Assembly (NCBI GenBank): GCA_016297805.1
Contig: JAEDFX010000033.1
Span: forward strand, 1-21,290
Length of the DNA stretch: 21,290 bases
Direction: 5' to 3'
Source: Treponema sp.
GTDB taxonomy: Bacteria > Spirochaetota > Spirochaetia > Treponematales > Treponemataceae
Shown: positions 7,623 through 15,436 of the stretch, in pieces
Position numbering within the stretch: position 1 is the stretch's first letter
Layout: each line of letters starts with the position of its first letter
Program-made: the position numbers and the translations under genes
Notes under the pieces: generated by a model
Told to the model about the DNA's origin: nothing
Database searches by the model: none
What the model saw: only the letters and a program-made list of their open reading frames with translations

Positions 7623-9374
7623 ATGAAACAACTTTTATTGGGAAATGCAGCTGTTGCTCGAGGTCTTTATGAAGCAGGCTGTGAAATCATTTCCAGCTAT
7701 CCTGGAACTCCAAGTACAGAAATTACAGAAGAGGCTGCCAAATTCAAGGAAATATATTGTGAATGGGCACCAAATGAAAAGGTTGCGGTAGAAACAGTTT
7801 TTGGTGCGGCTCTGGCAGGAAAACGTGCTTTTGCAGGCATGAAGCATGTTGGTTTGAACGTTGCTGCCGATCCTCTTTATACTGCAAGTTATGCAGGTGT
7901 AAATGCAGGTCTTGTTATTGGTGTAGCAGATGATCCAGGAATGCATTCATCACAGAATGAGCAGGACAGCCGTCATCATGCAATTGCTTCTAAAATTCCT
8001 ATGATTGAACCAAGTGACAGTCAGGAAAGTATTCAGTTTATGAAGCTGGCTTATGAAATGTCCGAAAAGTTTGATACACCAGTTCTGTTCAAAATGTGTA
8101 CAAGAATTGCCCATTCTCAGAGTATTGCTGATTGTGGTGAACGAGTTGCACAGCCTGTAAAGCCTTACGTAAAAAATATTCAGAAAAATGTAATGACTCC
8201 TGCAAATGCAATCCGCAAGCATCCTATTGTAGAACAGAGAAATAAAGATATTGAACTTTGGTCTATTGATTGTGGGTTGAATAAGATTGATAGAGGAAAC
8301 GATTCTTCAAAAGTAGGAATTATTACCTCATCAACATCTTATCAGTATGCTAAGGAAGTTTTTGGTGATTCTATTTCTATTTTGAAATTGGGACTTGTAA
8401 ATCCACTTCCAGAAAAAATGATTCGTGATTTTGCTGCTGGTGTTGAAACTCTTGTAATTATAGAAGAACTTGATCCAATTATTGAAAACTTCTGCCGTAG
8501 TCTTGGATTGAAAAACGAAATTCACGGAAAGGATTTGCTCCCAATCTGTGGAGAATTCAGTCAGAATCTTTTGCGCCAGTGTTTGAAAGATATGGTGCCA
8601 GTTGCAGGTGAAATTACTACTGGTGAAAAAATTGAAAATCTTCCAGTTCGACCACCAATTATGTGTGCAGGCTGTCCTCACCGTGGAATTTTCTATGTTC
8701 TTTCTAAACTCAAATTGAACGTTATGGGAGATATTGGTTGTTATACTTTAGGTGCGGCTGCTCCTTTGTGTGCAATGGATATGAACCTTTGTATGGGTGC
8801 ATCGGTAAGCTCTCTTCATGGCTGGAACAAGGCTCTTCCAGAGAATGAGAATAAATCTGTATGTGTAATTGGTGATTCTACATTCGTTCATTCGGGTATT
8901 ACAGGACTTGCTACAATTGCCTATAATCAGTCTAACTCTACAGTTCTAGTACTTGATAACTCAATTACAGGTATGACTGGACATCAGCAGAATCCTACAA
9001 CTGGAAAAAATCTTTATGGTGATCCAGCTGGTCGTATTGATCTGGAAGCTTTGGCTCGTGCAATAGGAATCAATCGTGTTCGGGTTGTGGATCCTTATGA
9101 TTTAGAGACTTGTGAAAAAGTTTTGAAGGAAGAACTGGCTGCAGCGGAACCTAGTGTTATCATCAGCCGTCGTCCTTGTGCATTGTTAAAGGGTGTTAAA
9201 CATAATCCACCTTTGAAGGTTGCAGAAGATAAATGTAAATCTTGTAAAATGTGTATGAAGATTGGTTGTCCTGCAATAAGCATGAAAGGTGGAAAAGCTA
9301 AGATTGATTCAACTTTGTGTGTTGGCTGTGGCGTTTGTACACAGATGTGTAAGTTCAGTGCTTTGGAGAAATAA
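7623..9374 (+). CDS. iorA: Indolepyruvate:ferredoxin oxidoreductase alpha subunit
   Basis: Catalytic subunit that oxidatively decarboxylates aryl-2-oxoacids from aromatic amino acid breakdown (indolepyruvate, phenylpyruvate) to aryl-acetyl-CoA, reducing ferredoxin. Domains in 583 residues: an N-terminal pyrimidine-binding-like domain with SSYPGTPSTEI (24-34), a middle domain, and a thiamine-diphosphate domain with MCAGCPHRG (347-355), MGDIGCYTLG (368-377), GDST (417-420) and LDNSITGMTG (444-453). The C-terminus carries two [4Fe-4S] ferredoxin motifs, with Cys 538, 541, 544, 549 and 566, 569, 572, 576. The extra residue before C549-Pro is usual for IorA. AAGGG lies 8 bases before the ATG at 7623. 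iorB follows after 2 bases, so the subunits are translationally coupled. Confidence 0.94.
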   Translation: MKQLLLGNAAVARGLYEAGCEIISSYPGTPSTEITEEAAKFKEIYCEWAPNEKVAVETVFGAALAGKRAFAGMKHVGLNVAADPLYTASYAGVNAGLVIGVADDPGMHSSQNEQDSRHHAIASKIPMIEPSDSQESIQFMKLAYEMSEKFDTPVLFKMCTRIAHSQSIADCGERVAQPVKPYVKNIQKNVMTPANAIRKHPIVEQRNKDIELWSIDCGLNKIDRGNDSSKVGIITSSTSYQYAKEVFGDSISILKLGLVNPLPEKMIRDFAAGVETLVIIEELDPIIENFCRSLGLKNEIHGKDLLPICGEFSQNLLRQCLKDMVPVAGEITTGEKIENLPVRPPIMCAGCPHRGIFYVLSKLKLNVMGDIGCYTLGAAAPLCAMDMNLCMGASVSSLHGWNKALPENENKSVCVIGDSTFVHSGITGLATIAYNQSNSTVLVLDNSITGMTGHQQNPTTGKNLYGDPAGRIDLEALARAIGINRVRVVDPYDLETCEKVLKEELAAAEPSVIISRRPCALLKGVKHNPPLKVAEDKCKSCKMCMKIGCPAISMKGGKAKIDSTLCVGCGVCTQMCKFSALEK

Positions 9375-9376
9375 TT

Positions 9377-9946
9377 ATGACAAAAAATATAATGATAGTT
9401 GGTGTAGGCGGTCAGGGGGCCTTGCTTGCTTCTAAAACTTTGGGACAGGTGCTTCTGGATGCCGGATATGATGTAAAAGTCAGCGAGGTTCATGGTATGA
9501 GCCAGCGTGGTGGTTCTGTTGTAACTTATGTTCGATTTGGAGATAAGGTTTATTCTCCAATTATTGATAAAGGTGAAGCTGATTTTATTGTAAGCTTTGA
9601 ATTACTGGAAGCTGCCCGTTATACAGAATATCTTAAAAAAGACGGACAGATTGTTGTAAATACCCAGCAGATTGATCCAATGCCTGTAATTACAGGTGCT
9701 ACAGAATATCCAGAGAATTTAGTTGATACAATGAAATCTAAGGGAATAAAAGTTGATTCTTTAGATTGTCTTTCTTTGGCAGAACAGGCTGGAACTGCAA
9801 AATCTGTAAATATTGTTCTTATGGGACGACTTTCAAAGTATATGGATTTCCCAGAAACTGCATGGCTTTCTGCTATTGAAAAGCTGGTAAAACCACAGTT
9901 CCTGGAAATGAATAAAAAGGCTTTTATGCTCGGACGAAATCAATAA
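9377..9946 (+). CDS. iorB: Indolepyruvate:ferredoxin oxidoreductase beta subunit
   Basis: The small gamma-type subunit that completes the IorAB complex with the upstream gene product. The 189 residues open with IMIVGVGGQG (5-14), the family signature. They continue with VKVSEVHGMSQRGGSVVTYVRFG (about 34-56), which is conserved in 2-oxoacid:ferredoxin oxidoreductase gamma domains. Length is normal. The start codon lies 2 bases beyond the iorA stop with no room for a separate ribosome binding site, so translation probably depends on ribosomes finishing iorA. No clear terminator was found in the 72 bases before the convergent metA gene. Confidence 0.94.
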   Translation: MTKNIMIVGVGGQGALLASKTLGQVLLDAGYDVKVSEVHGMSQRGGSVVTYVRFGDKVYSPIIDKGEADFIVSFELLEAARYTEYLKKDGQIVVNTQQIDPMPVITGATEYPENLVDTMKSKGIKVDSLDCLSLAEQAGTAKSVNIVLMGRLSKYMDFPETAWLSAIEKLVKPQFLEMNKKAFMLGRNQ

Positions 9947-10018
9947 ATCTCTTGAATGCCTCTTTGCCCTGTGCAGTGTGGAAACTGAGTTACAAAATCC
10001 AGCAGCCGTTCAAAGGTT

Positions 10019-10933
10019 TTATTTAATATCATCCAGAACAAATGGTGTATCCTGATAAACGTAGTAGTTCAGCCAGTTTGAATAGAACAAATGAGCAGTA
10101 GCTCGCCAGTAGCTTGTTGGCATTCTATTTACATTATTTGTTGGAAAATAATTCTTAGGAAGAGGCACTTTCATACCCTTGTCAGTATCACGGAAATATT
10201 CCTGAGAAAGAGTAAGAGTATCATATTCAAGATGTCCAGTCATAAATACGCTGCGGTTATCTTTTGATTTAATGATTGTAACACCGGCTTCTGCACTTTC
10301 AGCAAGAATTTCCAGCTCAGGGCATTTTAAGATATCTTCCTTGTGAAGCGTTGTATGGCGGCTCTGTGGAATAGGGAATGTATCATCAAAACCTCTAAGA
10401 AGTGGATCTCCTTCTGTAGCACGTTCGTTCATAAAGATACCAGACATCTTATTTTCTAATCCGTACTTTTTGATTCCATAATGATGATAAAGACCTGCAA
10501 AACATCCCCAGCAAAGGTAAAGTGTGGAGTAAACGTTCTTTTTTGTATAATCCATGATTTTGCAAAGCTCATCCCAATAATCAACTTCCTCAAAATTCAG
10601 CTGTTCAACAGGAGCTCCAGTAATAATCATACCATCAAATTTTTTCTGCATAAGTTCTGTAGAACTGATGTAGAATTTATCCAGATAACTTTCATCAGTA
10701 TTTTTGCTGACATGGTCCATTCTTACCAGAGAAATTTCAATCTGCAAAGGAGTATTTCCCAAAAGACGCAGCAGCTGAGTTTCAGTAACTTCTTTTGTAG
10801 GCATAAGATTAACAATTGCAATTTTAAGTGGACGGATTTCCTGTGTTTCTGCACGGTTTTCTGTCATAACAAAGATGTTTTCTTTTTCAAGAGTAGCTCT
10901 TGCTGGTAAATCTGAATGAATTCTTATAGGCAT
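10019..10933 (-). CDS. metA: Homoserine O-acyltransferase MetA, probably acetyl-CoA using
   Basis: Activates homoserine by acylation, the committed step towards methionine. The 304 residues show PIRIHSDLPA at the start, KIAIVNLMPTK (37-47), ITGAPVEQLNFEEVDYW (104-120), LCWGCFAGL (140-148) with likely nucleophile C141, SRHTT (191-195) and MTGHLEYD (231-238) with H234 and E236. The acyl-specificity position, Gly in the E. coli GAPLGLVEF motif, is Glu110 here. In the MetA family Glu at this site is associated with acetyl-CoA rather than succinyl-CoA use, so homoserine O-acetyltransferase is more likely despite the usual succinyltransferase label. I place the start at 10933 (MPIRIH); the frame is open to 11050, but that would run through the divergent gene's start. 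No ribosome binding site is visible, and the -10 box lies 6 bases upstream, so the mRNA is probably leaderless. Confidence 0.92.
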   Translation of the reverse strand: MPIRIHSDLPARATLEKENIFVMTENRAETQEIRPLKIAIVNLMPTKEVTETQLLRLLGNTPLQIEISLVRMDHVSKNTDESYLDKFYISSTELMQKKFDGMIITGAPVEQLNFEEVDYWDELCKIMDYTKKNVYSTLYLCWGCFAGLYHHYGIKKYGLENKMSGIFMNERATEGDPLLRGFDDTFPIPQSRHTTLHKEDILKCPELEILAESAEAGVTIIKSKDNRSVFMTGHLEYDTLTLSQEYFRDTDKGMKVPLPKNYFPTNNVNRMPTSYWRATAHLFYSNWLNYYVYQDTPFVLDDIK

Positions 10934-10939
10934 AAGGGC

Positions 10940-10972
10940 ATTATAGCAGAAATGACCAGTATTTGCTATAAT
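10940..10972. promoter_or_regulatory. Mirror-image extended -10 promoters for metA and the hydrolase gene
   Basis: TGCTATAAT occurs on the minus strand (10948-10940) and on the plus strand (10964-10972), forming a perfect 9-bp inverted repeat with a 15-base centre. Both fit the extended -10 consensus TGnTATAAT. The ATG of metA begins 6 bases, and that of the hydrolase 7 bases, after its TATAAT, which would put each transcript start at or next to the start codon. Neither has a -35 like TTGACA. Confidence 0.65.
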
Positions 10973-10979
10973 CTTGGTT

Positions 10980-11984
10980 ATGGAAATAGTATACGACCGC
11001 AAAGCTGCAATCAAAAAGCTTAAACTGTTGACATTCGGACCAAAGGCCAATGTAGATAGTTTTAGAGCTAAACTTGATGAAAATTATAAAACAACATTTC
11101 TTCCAAATGGAGTAGAGCGTACAGAGTATAAATATGGAAACATTGAATGCGATGTGCTTGCTCCTGAAATTTATTCGTCAAACAGAGTGATGCTTTATAT
11201 TCACGGTGGCTCTTTTGTAGGAGGTTCCCGTGTTGCATATCGTAGCTTCTGTTCCTCTCTTGCAACTAAATGCTACTGTCGTGTTGTTGTTCCAGAGTAT
11301 CGTCTTGCCCCCTCATTTCCGTATCCTGCTGCAAATGAAGACATTCAGGGAGTTTTTAAGGCATTATTTACAGAAGAACAGATTGCCTGCTCGTTAAATA
11401 CAGAAAAAGGTGCTCGTCCTGTTTTACCAGAAATCATTATTGCGGCTGATAGTTCTGCTGCTTCAATTGCCTGCTCTTTGATTTTTAATCTTACTGAACG
11501 TTATCGTAATTGCATAAAACAAATGATTCTTTTTTCTCCATGGTTAGATGTTTCTCAAAATTCAAAACTAATTACAACAAAAAAAATAACTGACGAAGTA
11601 ATGAGCGGCGAAATTTTAAGAAAAAGTATTTCACTGTATACGGTTGAAGAAAATACAGCTTTACCTTTTGTTTCACCAGTTTTAGCTTCCAATGATGATT
11701 TGAAGAATTTTCCTAAAACTTACATACAGATGGGAGAAAAAGAGATTCTCCTTGAAGAAGCAAAAAACTTTGCAAAGATACTTAATGATTCAGGTACTGA
11801 ATGTGAACTGGATGTTTGGCCAAATATGATGTTTATGTTCCAGATGGCAGATGAATATCTTCATGAATCTCATCTGGCATTAGATAGAATTGGAAAGATA
11901 GTTACAGAATATACAGCCGGCCAGGAAGCTGTTGAAATTGAAAATAAACCAAAACTGGAACACAGTTTAAAATCGGAGGCATAG
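10980..11984 (+). CDS. HSL-family (family IV) alpha/beta hydrolase, catalytic His apparently missing
   Basis: Related to bacterial hormone-sensitive-lipase-type esterases, which cleave short acyl esters. In 334 residues it has the oxyanion-hole motif YIHGGSFVGG (73-82), VPEYRLAPSFPYPAA (104-118), a nucleophile-elbow equivalent ADSSA (156-160; family GDSAG, Ser158), FSPWLD (185-190) and an acid-site region MGEKEILLEE (251-260). Where the family has a His in a WPxMxHxF-like motif, this protein reads WPNMMFMFQ (280-288) with Phe285. The oxyanion third Gly and the elbow glycines are also changed. It may be inactive, use another His (H295 or H298), or bind a ligand. ATG 10980 was chosen over the in-frame TTG at 10974 because of the promoter; there is no ribosome binding site. 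The U32 gene follows after 3 bases. Confidence 0.8.
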   Translation: MEIVYDRKAAIKKLKLLTFGPKANVDSFRAKLDENYKTTFLPNGVERTEYKYGNIECDVLAPEIYSSNRVMLYIHGGSFVGGSRVAYRSFCSSLATKCYCRVVVPEYRLAPSFPYPAANEDIQGVFKALFTEEQIACSLNTEKGARPVLPEIIIAADSSAASIACSLIFNLTERYRNCIKQMILFSPWLDVSQNSKLITTKKITDEVMSGEILRKSISLYTVEENTALPFVSPVLASNDDLKNFPKTYIQMGEKEILLEEAKNFAKILNDSGTECELDVWPNMMFMFQMADEYLHESHLALDRIGKIVTEYTAGQEAVEIENKPKLEHSLKSEA

Positions 11985-11987
11985 GAA

Positions 11988-13463
11988 ATGGAACTTTTAT
12001 CACCTGCAGGAAATGTTGAAAAATTATCTTATGCTTATGCCTACGGGGCAGATGCTGCTTATATTGGTCTTAAGAAATTCTCACTGCGTGTTAAGGCAGA
12101 CAATTTTTACGAGGATGAATATAAAAAGGTAATAGAACTTAAAAATAAATATCCAGGAAAACGTCTGCATTGTGCCTTGAATATTTCTTTCCATGATGAA
12201 GAAATAGATGCTCTTAAACAGAATCTGGATTATTTTCGCCAGTATCCAATTGATGCTTTTATTGTTCAGGATATAGGTATTGTTCCACTTTTACAGAAGG
12301 AATTCCCAAATGCGGAGCTTCATCTTTCTACTCAGGCTAGCTGTGTAAACTCAGAAGCGGTAAAAATGTATAAATCTATTGGATTTAAACGAGTAGTTCT
12401 TGGTCGCGAGATTTCTTTAAATCAGATTCGCCGTATTAAAGATTCTGTACCTGATATGGAACTTGAAACCTTTGTTCACGGTGCTATGTGTATCGCATAT
12501 GCCGGACGTTGCCTTATGAGTGCATATCTTACAGGACGCAGCGCCCAGAGTGGATTCTGCAGTCATACCTGCCGTTGGAATTTTAATCTTACAACAGATC
12601 AGAAAATCATAACTCCAGATATGGCAAAAGCAATTGCTCAGTCTGGTTCATTGCAACTGGAAGAAGAACAACGACCTGGAGAATACTTCCCTGTTTTTGA
12701 AGGTGAAGATTTTACAGCAATTCTTTCTTCAAAAGACCTTCGTATGATTGAACATCTGGCAGATTTGCGAGATTCAGGTGTAGATTCTTTAAAAATTGAA
12801 GGCCGCATGAAAAGCGTTTACTATGTTGCCATGGTTACCCGGGCCTACAGAAAAGCCCTTGATGCTTTGGATGGAAAGCTTACACAGGAAGAAGCAGCAC
12901 CTTTTATAGCAGAACTGGAAAATGTAAGCCATCGTAAAAGTACAACAGGTTTCTACTATAATAAAGCCGATGCCGACGAAACTACAGTTGGGGCCAGTGA
13001 CAGTAAATATCAGCTGGCGGCAGAAATTGGTGATGAAGTAAAAGATGAAGCATTTGAAAAACTTTATTCAGAAAGTCAGCGCCGTTATGCAGAATTCAAA
13101 AAGAATCTGGATGAAATGCATCCTGCAGCTCGTGAAGCCCGCCTTAAGGATCTGGAAATTCATACTGATCGCAATGTAGTTCCTTTTGAAAAAAAAGAAG
13201 GCTGGTACATGTATGAATGTACTGCAATGAATATGATTAAAGCCGAAGATGAAATAGAATTTGTTTCACCGGAATTCTGCAGTCTTGCAGCAAAACCGGG
13301 AGATTGGGAAGTAATCAGTTCTGAGACCGGACTTAAATTGAACTGGGTTTGCGATGGTCATCCTGCAGTAATTTACACAAAATACAAATTGCCTGATGGA
13401 ACTTTACTTCGCACGTTAGATCCTGATTATGTTGAAGGACAGATTCGGGATACGGGGCGTTAG
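11988..13463 (+). CDS. U32-family protein, probable tRNA uridine-hydroxylation enzyme (TrhP/YegQ-like)
   Basis: Labelled peptidase U32 in databases, but characterised relatives (TrhP, RlhA) hydroxylate RNA bases; TrhP makes 5-hydroxyuridine at the tRNA wobble position. The 491 residues start MELLSPAGNVEKL and have GADAAYIGLKKFSLR (20-34), the ALNISFHD strand (63-70) and the U32 signature ETFVHGAMC-(x6)-C (160-175). Four conserved cysteines lie at C168, C175, C191 and C195 (FCSHTCRW). RPGEYFPVFE (229-238) is also typical of the family. A charged helix-like stretch at about 345-395 seems to be an insertion before the C-terminal beta-barrel (DEIEFVSPE). GGAGG at 11975-11979 lies inside the end of the preceding gene, so the two are translationally coupled. 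Confidence 0.85.
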   Translation: MELLSPAGNVEKLSYAYAYGADAAYIGLKKFSLRVKADNFYEDEYKKVIELKNKYPGKRLHCALNISFHDEEIDALKQNLDYFRQYPIDAFIVQDIGIVPLLQKEFPNAELHLSTQASCVNSEAVKMYKSIGFKRVVLGREISLNQIRRIKDSVPDMELETFVHGAMCIAYAGRCLMSAYLTGRSAQSGFCSHTCRWNFNLTTDQKIITPDMAKAIAQSGSLQLEEEQRPGEYFPVFEGEDFTAILSSKDLRMIEHLADLRDSGVDSLKIEGRMKSVYYVAMVTRAYRKALDALDGKLTQEEAAPFIAELENVSHRKSTTGFYYNKADADETTVGASDSKYQLAAEIGDEVKDEAFEKLYSESQRRYAEFKKNLDEMHPAAREARLKDLEIHTDRNVVPFEKKEGWYMYECTAMNMIKAEDEIEFVSPEFCSLAAKPGDWEVISSETGLKLNWVCDGHPAVIYTKYKLPDGTLLRTLDPDYVEGQIRDTGR

Positions 13464-13470
13464 AATAATA

Positions 13471-13494
13471 AAATCAGCAGTTTTTAGCTGATTT
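13471..13494. terminator. Weak hairpin between convergent U32 and rel genes
   Basis: AAATCAGC (13471-13478), an 8-base loop, and GCTGATTT (13487-13494) form a perfect 8-bp stem. It is flanked by A-rich and T-containing sequence and sits between the two stops. The T-run is short, so termination strength is uncertain, but the position suits a shared bidirectional terminator. Confidence 0.5.
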
Positions 13495-13503
13495 GTATAC
13501 ACG

Positions 13504-15315
13504 CTAGTTTTCACTATCAACATCCCACTGAACTTCAACATTTCGCGAACCCTTATTAGGAATTCTGTGATAAATCAGACAGTCAGCTCTGTGAACAGTT
13601 ACACCTTTTGAGCGTGTTACATATCCAACAATAAGCTGAGGGTAGTGTGGGCGACAGCATTGTGCAATATTATATAGAACGTTTTTATCACCTTGAACCA
13701 GAACTCCACAGTTTTTGTGAACAATAGGTTGTTCCTGTTTTTTGCCAGCTTTAGGACGGCGCTTTGGAAAAGGTTTTGAATCTCCCTGTCCGTTTCCCTG
13801 AGTCTGCAAATCTGCTTCCTTCTGGGCATTCAGTCTTTCACTAAAAGTAGGGTCATTGGTCATGAGCCAGGAGTGAATCTTCTGATGTGCCTTAGAAGTT
13901 TTTACCAGCTTAAGCTGAGCTTCTGTAGGATGAGCCTGAGGATTTGTAATGATTTCAATAATCTGAGTATTTTCCAGAGGCCTTGCCAGCGGGATAATCT
14001 TTCCATCAGCCTTCGCAGCAATGATTTTTTCACCGATAGCTGAATGAATTGCGTATGCAAAATCTATGGCAGTTGCACCGTGAGGAAGCTTACGAACATC
14101 TCCTTTTGGAGTGAAAACATAAATTTCATCACCCAAAAGTTCATTTTTAAGAGTGTTAAAGGTCGCTTCATCAGTAATATCAGTCTGTTTGAATTGCTGC
14201 AGCTTGTTGAAAATGTCCAGTTTATCAGCTTCTACCAAATCATGATTTGTTCCCTTCTTGTATAACCAGTGGGAAGCAATACCATGTTCAGCCATATTGT
14301 GCATGTCATAAGTACGAATCTGAATTTCCAGAGGCTTGCCTTCACAAATTACAGTTGTATGTAAAGACTGATATCCGTTTGACTTTGGCATAGCAATATA
14401 ATCTTTAAAGCGGCCATCCATAGGTTTCCATAAGCCATGAACAATACCTACAAGTGTGTAACATTCTGCAGGAGTATTACACAGAATTCTCAGCGCAAGT
14501 AAATCATAAAGCTCATTAATTTCCTTATTGCGCTTTCTCATTTTCTGGTAAATTGAATAATAATGCTTTGCACGGCTTGTAATAGTAACCTGCATACCCA
14601 TTCTTTCAGCAGATTTATAAATACTGTTAACCGCCTTTTCCAAATATGCCGCTCGTTCTTCCTGGGACTGAGCAATTACTTCTTCAATCTGTTTATATAC
14701 AGCAGGATTGTTGTAGCGAAGACTCATATCTTCAAATTCATTTTTTTCCTTCTGCATTCCAAGGCGATCAGCTAAAGGAGCCCAGATTTCTATAACTGCT
14801 TCTGCCAGTGCTCTCTGCTGTTCATTTGAAAGGCTTGAAATATTGCGGATTCGGTCCAGACGGTCAGATAGAGTAAGCAGAATAACCCGGGCATCATCAC
14901 ACATAGCAAAAAGCATTTTTCTGATAGCATCTGATTCATGGAGAGTCTTTGCATTCATAGGAAGTGCAATAATTTTATTTGTAGTAAGGAGAATTTTTGC
15001 AACGCTTTCCCCAAATTCAGTCTTAATAAAGTCAGGATTTATGTCGAACTTATGGATAGGGTGTAAAAATCCTGCAACGACAGTATCAGCATCAAGACGA
15101 TTTTCTGCAAGAATATTTGCAACTCGTAATGGATGCATATAGTAGGGCTTGCCGCAATCTCTGCGAATACCCTTTGTTTTTTCTATGAGAAGATTCCAAG
15201 CTTTTAGAATACGCTGATTGTCCTGCTCATTGTAATTATCATTGACTTTGAAAAACTCAGTGATTAAAGCATCAGGATCTTCTTCAGAAGCTTTGAAAAC
15301 ATACTCGTTTGCCAT
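13504..15315 (-). CDS. rel: RelA/SpoT-family (p)ppGpp synthetase with degenerate hydrolase site
   Basis: Makes the stringent-response alarmone (p)ppGpp from ATP and GTP/GDP, probably on stalled ribosomes. In 603 residues, 50-160 are the HD hydrolase domain, with H61 and D151 kept. The HD motif, normally HD followed by an ED pair, reads FLHPIHKFD (83-91), so the metal-binding Asp and catalytic ED are gone. Residues 240-350 are an intact-looking synthetase: RAKHYYSIYQKM (248-259), D271, GRFKDYIAMPKSNGYQSLHT (301-320) and LEIQIRT with E330. TGS is at 395-455 (YVFTPKGDVRKLPHGATAIDFAY). A conserved-cysteine domain with CC (553-554) and HRADC (575-579) follows. The protein stops there, without the C-terminal ACT domain. 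The start at 15315 has GGGAGG upstream. It is probably a synthetase-only enzyme. Confidence 0.9.
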   Translation of the reverse strand: MANEYVFKASEEDPDALITEFFKVNDNYNEQDNQRILKAWNLLIEKTKGIRRDCGKPYYMHPLRVANILAENRLDADTVVAGFLHPIHKFDINPDFIKTEFGESVAKILLTTNKIIALPMNAKTLHESDAIRKMLFAMCDDARVILLTLSDRLDRIRNISSLSNEQQRALAEAVIEIWAPLADRLGMQKEKNEFEDMSLRYNNPAVYKQIEEVIAQSQEERAAYLEKAVNSIYKSAERMGMQVTITSRAKHYYSIYQKMRKRNKEINELYDLLALRILCNTPAECYTLVGIVHGLWKPMDGRFKDYIAMPKSNGYQSLHTTVICEGKPLEIQIRTYDMHNMAEHGIASHWLYKKGTNHDLVEADKLDIFNKLQQFKQTDITDEATFNTLKNELLGDEIYVFTPKGDVRKLPHGATAIDFAYAIHSAIGEKIIAAKADGKIIPLARPLENTQIIEIITNPQAHPTEAQLKLVKTSKAHQKIHSWLMTNDPTFSERLNAQKEADLQTQGNGQGDSKPFPKRRPKAGKKQEQPIVHKNCGVLVQGDKNVLYNIAQCCRPHYPQLIVGYVTRSKGVTVHRADCLIYHRIPNKGSRNVEVQWDVDSEN

Positions 15316-15370
15316 GGATTCCTCCCTTTTTTTAATATATTTCAGATTTGAATATAACAATTTTTTCTAC

Positions 15371-15416
15371 ATTATAACAGTAATTTTTTGAAGGATTAAT
15401 TGTTTGTTATTATAGT
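15371..15416. promoter_or_regulatory. Overlapping divergent promoters of rel and the efflux operon
   Basis: Minus strand: extended -10 TGTTATAAT (15379-15371) with TTAATC 17 bases upstream (15399-15394) drives rel with a leader of about 50 bases. Plus strand: TTGAAG (15388-15393), a 17-base spacer and TATAGT (15411-15416) drives the efflux operon, starting near 15423. The rel -35 lies inside the spacer of the other promoter, so polymerase at one should exclude the other. Confidence 0.55.
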
Positions 15417-15436
15417 TTATTAGACAGAGGATAAAA

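Noticed and set aside
9947..10018. Minus-strand reading resembling a short decayed protein tail (two frames that join by a frameshift) between iorB and metA.
   Set aside because: Only about 25 codons, needs a frameshift, overlaps iorB on the other strand, and shows no family motif that can be defended.
10934..10979. Search for a SAM riboswitch or T-box before metA.
   Set aside because: The space to the divergent gene is too short, and the -10 box lies 6 bases before the ATG, leaving no leader RNA.
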